Made by a program: the position numbers and the translations under genes | The notes under the pieces: model-generated | Told to the model about the DNA's origin: nothing | Databases searched by the model: none | Seen by the model: only the letters and a program-made list of their open reading frames with translations | Source: Pseudomonas helvetica | GTDB lineage: Bacteria > Pseudomonadota > Gammaproteobacteria > Pseudomonadales > Pseudomonadaceae | Length of the DNA stretch: 64,000 bases | Reading direction: 5' to 3' | Assembly: GCF_039908645.1 (NCBI RefSeq) | Contig: NZ_CP150917.1 | Coordinates: 902,501-966,500, forward strand | Shown: positions 21,647 to 31,585 of the stretch, piece after piece | Numbering within the stretch: the first letter of the stretch is position 1 | Layout of the letters: every line of letters starts with the position of its first letter

Positions 21647-22963
21647 ATGACTGCCATCCTTGATGCACGACCGGCACCGTTCTCCCGGTCTGACTACAAG
21701 ACCCTGGGCCTGGCGGCGCTCGGCGGGGCGCTGGAAATCTACGACTTCATCATCTTCGTATTTTTCGCCCTGACCCTCAGCCAACTGTTCTTTCCTCCGG
21801 AAATGCCCGAGTGGCTGCGTTTGCTGCAAAGTTTCGGGATTTTTGTCACCGGTTACCTGGCGCGGCCGCTGGGCGGGATTCTGATGGCGCACTTTGCTGA
21901 CCGGCTGGGACGCAAGAAGGTCTTCAGTCTGAGCATCCTGATGATGGCGTTGCCGTGCCTGCTGATCGGGATCATGCCTACCTACGCCCAGATCGGCTAT
22001 TTCGCACCGTTGCTGTTGTTGCTCCTGCGAGTGCTACAAGGCGCGGCGGTGGGCGGTGAAGTGCCAAGCGCCTGGGTGTTCGTGGCCGAGCACGCACCGG
22101 CCGCGCACCGGGGTTATGCCTTGGGCTTCCTGCAGGCCGGGCTGACCTTTGGTTACTTGATCGGTGCATTGACGGCGACCTTGCTGGCGCGGGTCTACAC
22201 CCCGACGGAGATCCTCGATTACGCCTGGCGTTACCCGTTTCTGTTAGGTGGCGTGTTCGGGGTGATTGGGGTCTGGTTGCGTCGTTGGCTGAATGAAACC
22301 CCGGTGTTCATGGCCATGCAGGCGAGTCGCGAACGGCATGTCGAGCTGCCGCTGCGCACAGTGTTGCGTGAGCATCGGTTGGCAATGCTGCCGGCGGTGA
22401 TCCTCACCTGCGTGCTGACCTCGGCGGTGGTGACCTTCGTCGTTATCACCCCGACCATGATGCAGAAAACCTTTGGCATGACCGCCAGTCATACTTTCGC
22501 CCTGAGCAGTCTGGGCATCGTGTTTCTGAACGTTGGCTGCGTGATCGCCGGGTTGATCGTCGACCGTATCGGTGCCTGGCGCACAGTGATGCTCTATAGC
22601 CTGCTGCTACCGTTGGGGATTGGCGTGCTCTATGCCAGCCTGATTGGCGGAGCACACTGGATTGGCCTGGCCTATGCCATTGCCGGTCTGGGCTGCGGGG
22701 TGGTCGGTGCGGTGCCGTCGGTGATGGTCAACCTGTTCCCGGCGCGGATTCGTGTCTCGGGTATTTCCTTTACCTACAACATTGCCTACGCCATTTGGGC
22801 CAGTATCACGCCGTTGCTGCTGATTGGCCTGATGCCGTGGAGCCCATGGATCTGTGTGATGTTCTGCGCGGTGATGGGGGCGGTCGGGATTGGCGCAGCG
22901 CTGTACTTCGGCTCACGCCTGCCGCGGGTCGATCATGCGGCTGGCGTGGCCTGCAGTCCCTGA
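21647..22963 (+). CDS. MFS transporter of the metabolite:H+ symporter type
   Basis: 438 residues from ATG 21647 (MTAILDARPAP); an upstream in-frame ATG would add 10. About twelve membrane segments, with the MFS loop motif HFADRLGRKKVF near 80-92 and GGEVPSAWVFVAEHAP, typical of the metabolite:H+ symporter (MHS) subfamily that imports dicarboxylates, citrate or betaines. The substrate cannot be told. It diverges from atoE, with an AT-rich gap of about 200 bases between them. Confidence 0.85.
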   Translation: MTAILDARPAPFSRSDYKTLGLAALGGALEIYDFIIFVFFALTLSQLFFPPEMPEWLRLLQSFGIFVTGYLARPLGGILMAHFADRLGRKKVFSLSILMMALPCLLIGIMPTYAQIGYFAPLLLLLLRVLQGAAVGGEVPSAWVFVAEHAPAAHRGYALGFLQAGLTFGYLIGALTATLLARVYTPTEILDYAWRYPFLLGGVFGVIGVWLRRWLNETPVFMAMQASRERHVELPLRTVLREHRLAMLPAVILTCVLTSAVVTFVVITPTMMQKTFGMTASHTFALSSLGIVFLNVGCVIAGLIVDRIGAWRTVMLYSLLLPLGIGVLYASLIGGAHWIGLAYAIAGLGCGVVGAVPSVMVNLFPARIRVSGISFTYNIAYAIWASITPLLLIGLMPWSPWICVMFCAVMGAVGIGAALYFGSRLPRVDHAAGVACSP

Positions 22964-22981
22964 GGCACTTCAATCGTAGGG

Positions 22982-23485
22982 TTAATCTTCCTCAAACGGT
23001 GCTGGTTCAGGCTCAAGCGCGACGATCATGTCGACTTCGACCGAGGCGTTTTTCGGCAACTGGTACACGCCTACCGAGGTCCGTGTGTGAACACCGGCTT
23101 CGGCAAAAATCCGGTAAAGCACCTCCGACGCACCGTCGGCGACTTCACTTTGTTGCGTGAAGTCGGCGGCGCTTTGCACGTAGACGTTAATGCGCAAGAT
23201 CTTCTTGATACGTTCGAGGTCGCCGAGTAACTGCATGAGGATCGCCAATGCGCGCATCGTGCAGATCTGCGCGGCATACCGGCCTTGATCCAACGACACT
23301 TCGGCACCGATCCGGCCCACCACCATCACCGTATTTTCAATGCGTGGAATCTGCCCGCTGACGTACACCTCATCACCGTTTTGCACCGCAGGCACGTAGT
23401 TGCCGCCAATGCGCATTTCACCGTCGAAGCGGTGCCCCAGCTGTTGGGCGATGCCATCGAATAGTGCTTTGCGTGACTGATCCAT
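22982..23485 (-). CDS. RidA/YjgF-family protein
   Basis: 167 residues. The family core is present: VYVSGQIPR near 40-48, the Arg and Glu of the RidA site in the RINVYVQSAADF and SVEVDMIVAL blocks, and GVYQLPKNASVEVD. True RidA (about 130 residues) deaminates reactive enamines; this longer version belongs to a related subfamily, so imine deaminase activity is likely but not certain. CAGGAGAA lies before the ATG. It converges with the MFS gene. Confidence 0.82.
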   Translation of the reverse strand: MDQSRKALFDGIAQQLGHRFDGEMRIGGNYVPAVQNGDEVYVSGQIPRIENTVMVVGRIGAEVSLDQGRYAAQICTMRALAILMQLLGDLERIKKILRINVYVQSAADFTQQSEVADGASEVLYRIFAEAGVHTRTSVGVYQLPKNASVEVDMIVALEPEPAPFEED

Positions 23486-23697
23486 GCGTCGATTCTCCTG
23501 TAGGTGGCGGTGGTGCAGCGCAGACTATAGCGTGTTGAATCGCCCTTCAAAACGCCGTTTTTGAGGCATTACGGGCGTATGGTGGCCAGCTGCCAACTAT
23601 TTTTGTAGGACAACCCGGCAAAGCTCTTCAGAAAAGCCGGGTAAGGCCGATGGTAAGTCTGAAGGACGCTCTCAACCCTGCCCATCGGTGCATCGCA

Positions 23698-25014
23698 ATG
23701 TTCAATAAACGCTTGAAGCAGGAGCTGTCGGCTCTTCGCGAGGAACTCTCCAGCCTTCAACAAGTGAAGGAAAGCCTGGAAAGCGAGATGCTTGTGCTCA
23801 CCCTGGACCCTGATGGACGGGTGCAATCGATTAACCAGAATTTCGCCCAGGAAATGCTCTACAAGGGCAATGACCTGATTGGTCGGCACATCGAAGAGAT
23901 CGTTCCGGCCCACGTCAAGACCGATGAATTTCACCTGCGCTTCAAGAATGCCCTGACCCGTGGTGAGCACTTCGCGGGCGCTGTGCGCTTGCTCAGAGGC
24001 AATGGCGAGGAAACGTGGTTGCGCTCTATTGCCCAGCCGATTCGTAGCTCGGATGGCCGGATAAGACACTTTTCGATTTACTCCAGTGACCTGACCCGAA
24101 CCATCGAGGCGTCACGTGAACACGAGAACCTGATCGGGGCGCTGGTTCGTTCGACAGCCGTCATCGAGTTCGACCTCAACGGTAATGTGCTGACGGCCAA
24201 TGAGCGGTTCTTGAACGGTATGGGTTATAGCCTGGCGCAGATCAAAGGCAAACATCACCGCATGTTCTGTGAGCCCGAGGAGTACAACAGCTCCGCGTAT
24301 CAGGACTTCTGGCGACGCTTGAACGCTGGCGAGTTCGTGGCCGACCGCTTCAAACGCGTCGACAGCCATGGTCGAGTGGTCTGGCTCGAAGCGTCCTACA
24401 ACCCGGTGCACGACGCGAATGAAAAGCTCTACAAAGTGGTCAAGTTCGCCACCGTGATCACTGATCAGGTCAATCAGGAACAAGCGGTTGCCGAAGCGGC
24501 GAACATCGCTTACAGCACCTCGTTGCAGACCGACAACTGTGCACAACGCGGTACCGCCGTGGTGACTCAGGCGGTGGACGTGATGCGTGAGCTGGCCAAG
24601 CACATGCAGCAGGCTGGTGAAGGCATCGAGGCGCTGAACGAACAGTCGCTGGTGATCGGCACCATCGTCAAAACCATCAGCGGCATTGCCGAACAGACCA
24701 ACCTGCTGGCGCTCAACGCCGCCATCGAAGCGGCCCGTGCCGGTGAGCAGGGCCGAGGTTTTGCAGTGGTGGCGGACGAGGTCCGGCAATTGGCTTCGCG
24801 CACCAGCAAAGCCACCGACGAAATTGTTGGTGTAGTGCGTCAGAACCAGGACATGGCGCGCGATGCCGTGGTGTTGATGACAGATGGCAAGCTCCAGGCC
24901 GAACAAGGTTTGGCGCTGGCCGCCGAGGCGGGCACGGTGATCGTCGAGATCCAGGATGGCGCGCAAAAGGTGGTCAACGCGGTCGGGCAGTTCGCCAATC
25001 AGCTGTCGACTTAA
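23698..25014 (+). CDS. Soluble PAS-PAS chemoreceptor (BdlA-like)
   Basis: About 438 residues from ATG 23698. A short N-terminal coiled coil (about 5-30) precedes two PAS domains (about 30-145 and 150-270). A chemoreceptor signalling domain follows, with the invariant tip [20 protein letters not shown] near 330 and [11 protein letters not shown]. There is no membrane segment, so it senses something in the cytoplasm. The domain plan matches BdlA, the biofilm-dispersal receptor of P. aeruginosa, and Aer-type redox sensors. A heme or flavin ligand cannot be assigned by eye. ATG 23650 is an alternative start. Confidence 0.82.
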   Translation: MFNKRLKQELSALREELSSLQQVKESLESEMLVLTLDPDGRVQSINQNFAQEMLYKGNDLIGRHIEEIVPAHVKTDEFHLRFKNALTRGEHFAGAVRLLRGNGEETWLRSIAQPIRSSDGRIRHFSIYSSDLTRTIEASREHENLIGALVRSTAVIEFDLNGNVLTANERFLNGMGYSLAQIKGKHHRMFCEPEEYNSSAYQDFWRRLNAGEFVADRFKRVDSHGRVVWLEASYNPVHDANEKLYKVVKFATVITDQVNQEQAVAEAANIAYSTSLQTDNCAQRGTAVVTQAVDVMRELAKHMQQAGEGIEALNEQSLVIGTIVKTISGIAEQTNLLALNAAIEAARAGEQGRGFAVVADEVRQLASRTSKATDEIVGVVRQNQDMARDAVVLMTDGKLQAEQGLALAAEAGTVIVEIQDGAQKVVNAVGQFANQLST

Positions 25015-25035
25015 GCGCGGCTCGAGTGAGCCTCG

Positions 25036-25404
25036 TCAGATCCAAAGATCATTCAGCGCCGTACGCTCGCCACCTTCGCTCCCGGTATTGAGCACACCCT
25101 TGGGTTCGATCAGCAGCAGTTTGACCTCTTGTTCGGCAAACGGCTTGTGCTCGACGCCCTTGGGCACCACGTACATTTCGCCTTGGGACACCAGCACCTG
25201 ACCATCGCGAAAATCGATGCGCAGTTGGCCTTCGAGGACGATAAACGTTTCGTCAGTGTCCTGATGATCGTGCCAGATGAAATCTCCCAGCAGTTTCACC
25301 ACCTTGAACTGGTAGTCGTTCATTTCGGCGATGACCCGCGGCGACCAGTGCTCGTTGATCTGCGCAAGTTTGTTGGCAAAATTCAGGCTTTGATATGGCT
25401 GCAT
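25036..25404 (-). CDS. Small cupin protein
   Basis: 122 residues from ATG 25404 (MQPYQSLNF), with GGGAG upstream. Cupin motif 1 reads WHDHQDTDETFIVLEG, giving two His and one Glu as metal ligands; motif 2 reads YVVPKGVEHKP. A single-domain metal-binding cupin of the mannose-6-phosphate-isomerase-like kind. Substrate unknown. It sits directly downstream of an AraC regulator on the same strand. Confidence 0.82.
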   Translation of the reverse strand: MQPYQSLNFANKLAQINEHWSPRVIAEMNDYQFKVVKLLGDFIWHDHQDTDETFIVLEGQLRIDFRDGQVLVSQGEMYVVPKGVEHKPFAEQEVKLLLIEPKGVLNTGSEGGERTALNDLWI

Positions 25405-25480
25405 GACGTGGCTCCCGTTGGTGATTGTGAGCCCACGGTAGCCTGCGCAGCAGTGCACTTCTTGCACGATTGTGCGCGGC

Positions 25481-26290
25481 TCAGCGGCGGTGCATTTTCA
25501 TCCAGCGGGCGGGTGACAGGCCGTAGGTTTTGCCAAACTGCCGGGTCATGTGGCTTTGATCGCTGAAGCCCGCGATCAGCGCGGCGTTGGTTAGCGACTC
25601 ACCCTGCATCAGCAATGAGCGCAGCAGATCCAGGCGGCGCATGGTCAGGTAACGATAGGGGCTGGTGCCGAACAGCAGGCGAAAGTCCCGCGACAGACTC
25701 CAGCGATCACGCCCGCTGTGTTCGGCCAGTTGATCCAGGGTCAGCGTTTGGTCGAGGGCGCTGTGCATGAACTCGCGAGCGCGTTCTGCCGCGAGGTAAT
25801 CGAAGCTCTGACGATGGGTGGGCACCCCCGATACCGCGCTCATGGCCTGCGCCAGATCAAACAGCGCATCTTGCTGCTCCAACGGATCGAGGGGGCGATC
25901 GATACTCTGCAACAGGACCTCGGTCGCCGCGAACAAGCGTGGATCAGTGGAAATACCGGTCTTGATAAAGGGCAAAGGCTGGCCGCCGAGCATCTGCTGG
26001 ATCAGTGCCGGCTCGACGTAAAGCATCCGGTATTTGAAGCCGTCCTCGGTACCGGCCTCGCCATCGTGGACTTCGTCGGGATGCAACACCATGGTCCCGC
26101 CCGGCAAGCTATGTCGCCAGCCGCCACGGTACTGAAAGCTTTGCACCCCCGACAGCGTGCGACCTATGGCATAGGTGTCGTGACGATGAAGGTCGTAACC
26201 ATGACCCGAGAAAAATGCCTCGATACGCTCCAGCCCGCCCGAATCGGGGGCGCGCTGGAACCAGTCGGTGAGAATTTTCTGCTTGCCCAT
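25481..26290 (-). CDS. AraC-family transcription regulator
   Basis: 269 residues from ATG 26290. The N-terminal half is a cupin-like effector domain (HRHDTYAIGRTLSGVQSFQYR near 35-55). The C-terminal 100 residues hold two helix-turn-helix units, with the second read as FSDQSHMTRQFGKTYGLSPARW, the AraC signature. It diverges from a LysE-type exporter (159 bases between starts), the usual arrangement for a regulator of an amino-acid exporter, and precedes the cupin gene. Confidence 0.88.
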   Translation of the reverse strand: MGKQKILTDWFQRAPDSGGLERIEAFFSGHGYDLHRHDTYAIGRTLSGVQSFQYRGGWRHSLPGGTMVLHPDEVHDGEAGTEDGFKYRMLYVEPALIQQMLGGQPLPFIKTGISTDPRLFAATEVLLQSIDRPLDPLEQQDALFDLAQAMSAVSGVPTHRQSFDYLAAERAREFMHSALDQTLTLDQLAEHSGRDRWSLSRDFRLLFGTSPYRYLTMRRLDLLRSLLMQGESLTNAALIAGFSDQSHMTRQFGKTYGLSPARWMKMHRR

Positions 26291-26449
26291 GGGGAGTCTT
26301 CGTGTCCGGGTGTTCGGTGACGAACACGGTAGCTCAGCTGCGGGTTGGCTGTCAGCCGGATAACGGTTGATTGCTGTGCCTAAGGTCGAGTAAAACCCGT
26401 GGGCGTTGTTCTGCGGTTTTTCCACCGCTCACATAGAGGTGATTCACAG

Positions 26450-27091
26450 ATGGAACTCCAACACCTGACCTATGCTGCCCCCTTGTTATCGCTGGCGTTG
26501 CTGTGGACCGTCGCGGTGGTTACTCCGGGGCCAAACTTTTTTACCACCGCGCAACTGGCCGCCAGTTGCTCGCGGCGCCACGGAGTGGTGGCTGCGTTGG
26601 GTGTCGCGACAGGCACTGTGCTGTGGGGGCTGGCCGGCGGCCTGGGAATAAAGTCGCTGTTTACCGCCGCACCGACGCTGTATCTGGCATTCAAGATCGC
26701 CGGTGGTTGCTACCTGATCTATCTGGGCTTGAAGCAGTTCAAGCGCAAACCGGCACTGAGCCTCGGTGCAAGTGCGGGGTCGAGCGAGCCATACCGCACG
26801 CTGTTTTCGGCCTATCGCCAGGGATTTCTGGGCAACATGACCAACCCGAAATCAGCGCTGTTCGTCGCCACCATCTTCGCCACTTCAATGCCGGCTTCGC
26901 CACCGCCGATGTTGCTGACACTGGCGGTGATCACTATGGCTACGCTGTCCTTCAGCTGGTATTGCGCCGTAGCGCTGCTGTTTGCCAGCTACCGGGTAGC
27001 GGGCGCTTATGGTCGTTCACGGCAATGGCTGGAGCGCTTTGCCGGCAGTTGTTACGTGCTGTTCGGCGCCCATCTGGTGGCGAATCGTTGA
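26450..27091 (+). CDS. LysE/RhtB-family amino acid exporter
   Basis: 213 residues from ATG 26450, AGAGGTGA 7 bases upstream. Six hydrophobic segments, with the family signature TPGPNFF near 21-27 and FLGNMTNPKSALF near 123-135. It exports amino acids or related metabolites through the inner membrane. Likely controlled by the divergent AraC regulator. Confidence 0.88.
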   Translation: MELQHLTYAAPLLSLALLWTVAVVTPGPNFFTTAQLAASCSRRHGVVAALGVATGTVLWGLAGGLGIKSLFTAAPTLYLAFKIAGGCYLIYLGLKQFKRKPALSLGASAGSSEPYRTLFSAYRQGFLGNMTNPKSALFVATIFATSMPASPPPMLLTLAVITMATLSFSWYCAVALLFASYRVAGAYGRSRQWLERFAGSCYVLFGAHLVANR

Positions 27092-27190
27092 AGTGTTACG
27101 GGGATAAGGCGTCCCCAGAATGGCTGTCGGTTTTCGCCCGGTGAACGAGCAAGACATCCGAAACGCTACTTTTAGAGACGAGGTTCGCTG

Positions 27191-27544
27191 ATGACTGATT
27201 CAAGCAATACGCAGGTTTACCTGTTTTCCTACGGAACGCTGCAGGACAAGGCCGTGCAGCTCACCAACTTCGGGCGCGAGTTGTCCGGTAGTGCGGATCA
27301 GATGCTCGGTTACGAGCAGTCCTGGGTCGAAATTACCGACCCCGAAGTGTTGGAGACCAGTGGCAAGACTCACCATCCTATCCTGCGTCCCGGCAGTGCT
27401 GACAGTGCGCCGATCCCCGGTATGGTGTTCCGGATCACGCCAGCGGAGTTGGCGGCTGCTGACAGCTATGAAGTCTCGGATTACAAGCGGGTCAGCGTAG
27501 TGCTGGCGTCCGGGATCGAGGCATGGGTGTATGTGAGTGCGTGA
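27191..27544 (+). CDS. Gamma-glutamylcyclotransferase-fold (AIG2-like) protein
   Basis: 117 residues. The substrate loop FSYGTLQ (12-18) and the late ADSYEV motif, whose Glu is the usual catalytic acid, mark the AIG2/gamma-glutamylcyclotransferase fold. Members release 5-oxoproline from gamma-glutamyl compounds; substrate unassigned. GAGG lies 7-8 bases before the ATG. Confidence 0.82.
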   Translation: MTDSSNTQVYLFSYGTLQDKAVQLTNFGRELSGSADQMLGYEQSWVEITDPEVLETSGKTHHPILRPGSADSAPIPGMVFRITPAELAAADSYEVSDYKRVSVVLASGIEAWVYVSA

Positions 27545-27695
27545 GTCTGCAGGCCAGGCGCTGCTTGAATGTTAGCGCCACGGCGGTGATCAAGGCCTCG
27601 CGCATCATTCTGGGTGTGCCGGCTTGATATCAGTGGAGCCTGGAGGAAAGCTCAAGCTTGCGTGTTTCGCTTTTTTCGAACGAAACGCGCAATGC

Positions 27696-28067
27696 TTAAA
27701 TATCTCTGACGGGCTTGATCAGGCTCTCTGCCGGAATCCCGAACAGCTCATGGAGTTTCCAGATCATGGGCAGTGTCAACGCCCGTTTGCCGTTGAGTAC
27801 TTCATACACTCTGTTTGTCCGGCCAATGGCTGGGGCCAGGTCAGCAGCAGATAAGCCCGATTGTTCCATGCGAAATTTGATCGCATCTATCGGGTTGGGA
27901 AGGTCAACCGGGAACTGCTTCGCTTCGTAGGCCTGAATGAGGGTAATCATGATGTCGAAGTAGTCACCTTCAGACGTGCCCGGTTCTGGTTCGTTGTCGA
28001 ATAGTGCAGATACTTCCTTGAGGGCTGCACGGTAGTCCTGTTCGGTATGAATCGGACGAATGTTCAT
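27696..28067 (-). CDS. higA: HigA-type antitoxin
   Basis: 123 residues. The C-terminal half is an XRE helix-turn-helix (about 65-115: GLSAADLAPAIGRTNRVYEV); the acidic N-terminal part is the likely toxin-binding region. It follows the toxin gene by 3 bases, toxin first, which is the hallmark order of higBA, and GGAGT overlapping the toxin stop serves as its ribosome site. HigA neutralises HigB and represses the operon. Confidence 0.9.
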   Translation of the reverse strand: MNIRPIHTEQDYRAALKEVSALFDNEPEPGTSEGDYFDIMITLIQAYEAKQFPVDLPNPIDAIKFRMEQSGLSAADLAPAIGRTNRVYEVLNGKRALTLPMIWKLHELFGIPAESLIKPVRDI

Positions 28068-28070
28068 GGG

Positions 28071-28373
28071 TTACTCCATTTCAACGGTATCGGCATCGAT
28101 AACGTCGTATTGCTGGTGAGTGCCGACAAACTTTATGTATACGGCCCCGAAGCGATAGGCCACGGCGACGACAAGCCGATAGGCGTTACCCTTGATGTTA
28201 AACACCACCCTGCGGCTCTTGAGGATACTGGCGCTGCCAAAATTGGCCTTGATATCCGCAGGGCTTGCCCAGTTGGCGTCCTTTGTTTCGTCAATCCAGG
28301 CCAGGAATGACTGCTCTGAGTCAGGGTATTCCTCCCAGAATCCTTTCATGTGACTGATAGCGATAATTCTCAT
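28071..28373 (-). CDS. higB: HigB-type mRNA interferase toxin
   Basis: 100 residues, full length for HigB. It belongs to the RelE-fold HigB family whose members cut mRNA on the ribosome; the core KSRRVVFNIKGNAYRLVVAV is well kept. First gene of the pair. A palindrome directly before the start (28385-28401) is a candidate HigA operator. I recall higBA also next to tRNA-Met and ychF in P. aeruginosa, so this pair may be part of the old backbone. Confidence 0.9.
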   Translation of the reverse strand: MRIIAISHMKGFWEEYPDSEQSFLAWIDETKDANWASPADIKANFGSASILKSRRVVFNIKGNAYRLVVAVAYRFGAVYIKFVGTHQQYDVIDADTVEME

Positions 28374-28384
28374 GGCACGATCCT

Positions 28385-28401
28385 AGTCCCATGCTGGGAC
28401 T
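28385..28401. promoter_or_regulatory. Candidate HigA operator
   Basis: Perfect 7-base inverted repeat AGTCCCA-TGC-TGGGACT, 12 bases before the higB start and next to its AGGA ribosome site. Position and symmetry suit binding by a dimeric XRE repressor. Confidence 0.65.
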
Positions 28402-28670
28402 GCTGCAAGTTGCTGTAGGTGAATAGCGATGTACGGCGGATCGAGTTTGCTGTCCATGTCACTCAATGCCCCGGTACTCAAGCATAGCGACCGCTGTTCA
28501 AGCCCTTGGATAGGTCAGGCGCAAATATCATTGCTGGATGTGGCCGTTCACATACCTGCACTTCGCTATCGGGTAACGGCACGAATTGACCGTCATTTAC
28601 GACTACAATCGCGCACTGGGTGGCAGCAGGCGTGGGTGTCTGTCCTGGTCGAACGTGTCGGAGGGAGCAG

Positions 28671-29504
28671 ATGAAGCGCAAACCAGGTGTCTTGAAGATT
28701 GCGTTGTTGCTCGGCGCTTTGCTGAGTGGTTGCCAGTCGCCCAGACAGTCTCTGGAAGCGCTGGCGTCAGAGCATGCTCAGCATGTGGAAATAATCGTTA
28801 CTCAAGCTTTTCCGCTGATGCTGAGTACTCCGTTGAAACGTCCCGATAGCCGTCGGATCCGTCTTTACCTGGAAGGTGACGGCCACGCCTGGGCGACGGC
28901 TTCCCAGCCGAGCCTCGACCCCAGTCCACAGCAGTTGCTGATTGCCGGGATGGCGTTCAGTGATCCGACCCCGAGTCTTTACCTCGCGCGTCCTTGTCAG
29001 TTCGTCAGTACGCCAGGGTGTGTGCCGGCACTGTGGACCGCGCGGCGCTTTTCTCCCGAGGTGCTGGACAGTCTCGATCAGGCGTTGAACCAGATCAAAA
29101 GTCGCTACGGCAACCAGGACTTTGAGCTGATCGGTTATTCCGGCGGTGCCGCGTTGGCTTTGTTGCTAGCGGCTCGCCGCGACGATATTGCCCAGGTGCA
29201 AACCCTGGCCGGTAATCTCAGCCCCAGGTTGTGGGCCGAGCGATTGAACCTCAGTCCGCTCACCGGCTCGCTGGAACCCTTGGATAACCGAGCGCGCCTG
29301 GCTCATGTTCGGCAACGGCACCTGGTCGGCGCTGACGACTCCATCGTACCGCCGGCCCTGGTCGACAGTTATCGTCGGGCGCTAGGGCAGGCTGACTGCC
29401 TGGAAGTGGTGGTCTTGCCAGGTGTGTCCCATGCCGAGGGGCTGGACAAGGTATGGGGCGATTGGCGGGATCGACCGATCCAGTGTGCTGGCGCCAGACA
29501 ATAA
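28671..29504 (+). CDS. Alpha/beta-hydrolase lipoprotein
   Basis: 277 residues. A lipoprotein signal with lipobox LLSGC (Cys21) is followed by an alpha/beta hydrolase: nucleophile elbow GYSGG (Ser157), likely acid Asp222 or 223 (VGADDSIVP), and His254 (GVSHAEG). Strong GGAGGGAG site before the ATG. Substrate unknown; it would act in the periplasm, anchored to a membrane. The 297 bases before it hold the higBA control region and nothing else seen. Confidence 0.85.
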   Translation: MKRKPGVLKIALLLGALLSGCQSPRQSLEALASEHAQHVEIIVTQAFPLMLSTPLKRPDSRRIRLYLEGDGHAWATASQPSLDPSPQQLLIAGMAFSDPTPSLYLARPCQFVSTPGCVPALWTARRFSPEVLDSLDQALNQIKSRYGNQDFELIGYSGGAALALLLAARRDDIAQVQTLAGNLSPRLWAERLNLSPLTGSLEPLDNRARLAHVRQRHLVGADDSIVPPALVDSYRRALGQADCLEVVVLPGVSHAEGLDKVWGDWRDRPIQCAGARQ

Positions 29505-29506
29505 AA

Positions 29507-29532
29507 AAGGGCTTGCCTCGCGGTAAGCCCTT
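29507..29532. terminator. Bidirectional terminator
   Basis: Hairpin AAGGGCTTGCC / GGTAAGCCCTT between the convergent hydrolase and ggt genes, with an A run on the left for the minus strand. Confidence 0.8.
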
Positions 29533-29550
29533 GGTCATTTCCAGAGTCGA

Positions 29551-31395
29551 TCAGTCCCCCAGCGCTTCACCTTCACGCCGTGGATCGGCGCCACCGGCCC
29601 AGGCCGCTTTGCCCTGAGCGTCGCGTACGCGAACGATGGCCTGGGTGCCGCTGGTCATGTCGATTTGATTGACCGTATGCCCTTTGTCCTTGAGGGCCTG
29701 AATCAGCGCCGGGCTGAACTGGCCTTGTTCCAGTTCGGTCGAGCCATTGCGGCTGCCGAAGTTGGGCAGGCTGATGGCGGCTTGCGGGTCGAGGTTCCAG
29801 TCGAGCAGGCCGACCACCGACTTGGCAACGTACTCGATGATTTGCGAGCCGCCGGGCGAACCGAGTGTCGCGACCAGCTCACCGCTTTGACGATCAAAGA
29901 TCAGCGTCGGCGCCATGGATGAGCGCGGGCGCTTGCCGGGCTCGACACGGTTGGCCACGGGTTGGCCGTTTTCTTCGGGGATGAACGAGAAGTCGGTCAT
30001 CTGATTATTGAGCATGAAACCCTGCACCATCAGGTGCGAGCCGAAGGCGGCTTCAACGGTGGTGGTCATCGACACGGCACCGCCCTGATCGTCGACGGCC
30101 ACCACCTGCGAGGTAGAGATCCGCAGTGGTGAGCGGTCTGGGGCGTAGGCCACCTGGATGCCCGGTGGCGTGCCGGGTTTGGCGCTGCCCATGCTGCGTT
30201 CGCTGATCAACGTTGCACGGTTGGTCAGGTAGGCAGGGGAGACCAGACCGGCGACCGGGACCGGCACGAAGTCCGAGTCGGCGACGTACTGCGCGCGGTC
30301 GGCGTACGCCAGGCGCTCGGCTTCGGCGATCAGGTGCACGGCTTCAGGCGCGGGTTCGAGCCCCGCCGGTTTATCGGTCTTGAGTGGTTTCAGTCGCGCC
30401 AGAGTGAAGCGACTGTCGTTGCTTTCGAGTGCCTGCAAGGTGCCGAGGATCTGCGCCACGGCGATCCCGCCCGATGATGGCGGCGGCATGCCGCACACTT
30501 GCCAGCGCTTGTAGTCGGCGCACAGCGGGGCACGCTCTTTGGCGCTGTAGCCGTTGAGGTCGTTCAACGAAAGGCTGCCGGGGTTGGCATTGCCTTGAAC
30601 CTTGGCGACGATCTCCTGAGCAATTGGACCTTCATACAATGCGCTCGGGCCTTCTGTGGCAACACGTTTGAGGACCTTGGCCAGTGCCGGGTTTTTCAGC
30701 AACGTACCAACGGCTTTCGGGCTGCCATCGGCATTCAGGAAGTACGCCGCCATGTCAGGGGAGCGCGGCAGGAACGGATCGGAAGCGATCATCGTATGCA
30801 GGCGCGGCGAGATCGCAAAGCCCTTTTCCGCCAGGGCAATGGCCGGCTCGAACAGCTTCGCCCATGGCAAACGACCGTGCTTTTGATGGGCCAACTCCAA
30901 TGCACGCAACACCCCCGGTGTTCCGACCGAACGACCACCAATCTGCGCATCGGGGAATGGCATGGGTTTACCGTCGGCTTGCAGGAAGAGCTTTTCAGTC
31001 GCGCCAGCGGGTGCGGTTTCGCGGCCGTCGTAGGTGCGCACCGCCTTGCCATCCCAGAGCACGATCAACGCGCCGCCACCGATCCCGGAGGATTGCGGTT
31101 CAACCAGTGTCAGCACCGCTTGCATGGCGATGGCGGCGTCGATTGCCGAACCACCCTGACGCAGCATCTCCCGTCCTGCTGCGGCTGCCAGTGGGTTGGC
31201 GGCTGCGGCCATGTGTTTGGCAGCGTATTGGGTGTGCAGGTCGGTGCGAAACCCCGAGGCGATTTCCGGGGCCACGGGCAAGGCGCTGATGGCCGACGAA
31301 GCGGGCGGGGCGCTGCAGGCAGCGAGGGTCAGCGCGGCGGCGAGCAGCGACAGGGCAGTCAGGCGGTAGCGACTCAAATGGAAGGTTGGGAACAC
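29551..31395 (-). CDS. ggt: Gamma-glutamyltransferase (lipoprotein signal)
   Basis: About 614 residues from GTG 31395, which has GGACGGAG 8 bases upstream; a TTG 11 codons earlier is the other option. The signal ends in LAAC, a lipobox. The large subunit has GGGALIVLWDG. The small subunit would start at the Thr of RISTSQVVAVD, the self-cleavage site, and FMLNNQMTDFS follows as in known enzymes. It cleaves gamma-glutamyl bonds, for example in periplasmic glutathione. Lipid anchoring would be unusual compared with soluble E. coli Ggt. Confidence 0.9.
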   Translation of the reverse strand: MFPTFHLSRYRLTALSLLAAALTLAACSAPPASSAISALPVAPEIASGFRTDLHTQYAAKHMAAAANPLAAAAGREMLRQGGSAIDAAIAMQAVLTLVEPQSSGIGGGALIVLWDGKAVRTYDGRETAPAGATEKLFLQADGKPMPFPDAQIGGRSVGTPGVLRALELAHQKHGRLPWAKLFEPAIALAEKGFAISPRLHTMIASDPFLPRSPDMAAYFLNADGSPKAVGTLLKNPALAKVLKRVATEGPSALYEGPIAQEIVAKVQGNANPGSLSLNDLNGYSAKERAPLCADYKRWQVCGMPPPSSGGIAVAQILGTLQALESNDSRFTLARLKPLKTDKPAGLEPAPEAVHLIAEAERLAYADRAQYVADSDFVPVPVAGLVSPAYLTNRATLISERSMGSAKPGTPPGIQVAYAPDRSPLRISTSQVVAVDDQGGAVSMTTTVEAAFGSHLMVQGFMLNNQMTDFSFIPEENGQPVANRVEPGKRPRSSMAPTLIFDRQSGELVATLGSPGGSQIIEYVAKSVVGLLDWNLDPQAAISLPNFGSRNGSTELEQGQFSPALIQALKDKGHTVNQIDMTSGTQAIVRVRDAQGKAAWAGGADPRREGEALGD

Positions 31396-31585
31396 GTGGG
31401 GCACTCCGTCCGTTGGATAAAGGATCAATGGACTGTATCTGCGCCTTGAGCCAGCTGCAACGCTGGTCTTGTGCGTATTGGTCGACGGATGGGCAGCTTT
31501 TCTCTTCTTCGATGCTGGGTTTTTCTGTAGGGTCGGAGGCGCTAGATCTTCGCTAAAAACACATCAATAACAACAAGAGGCCGAC

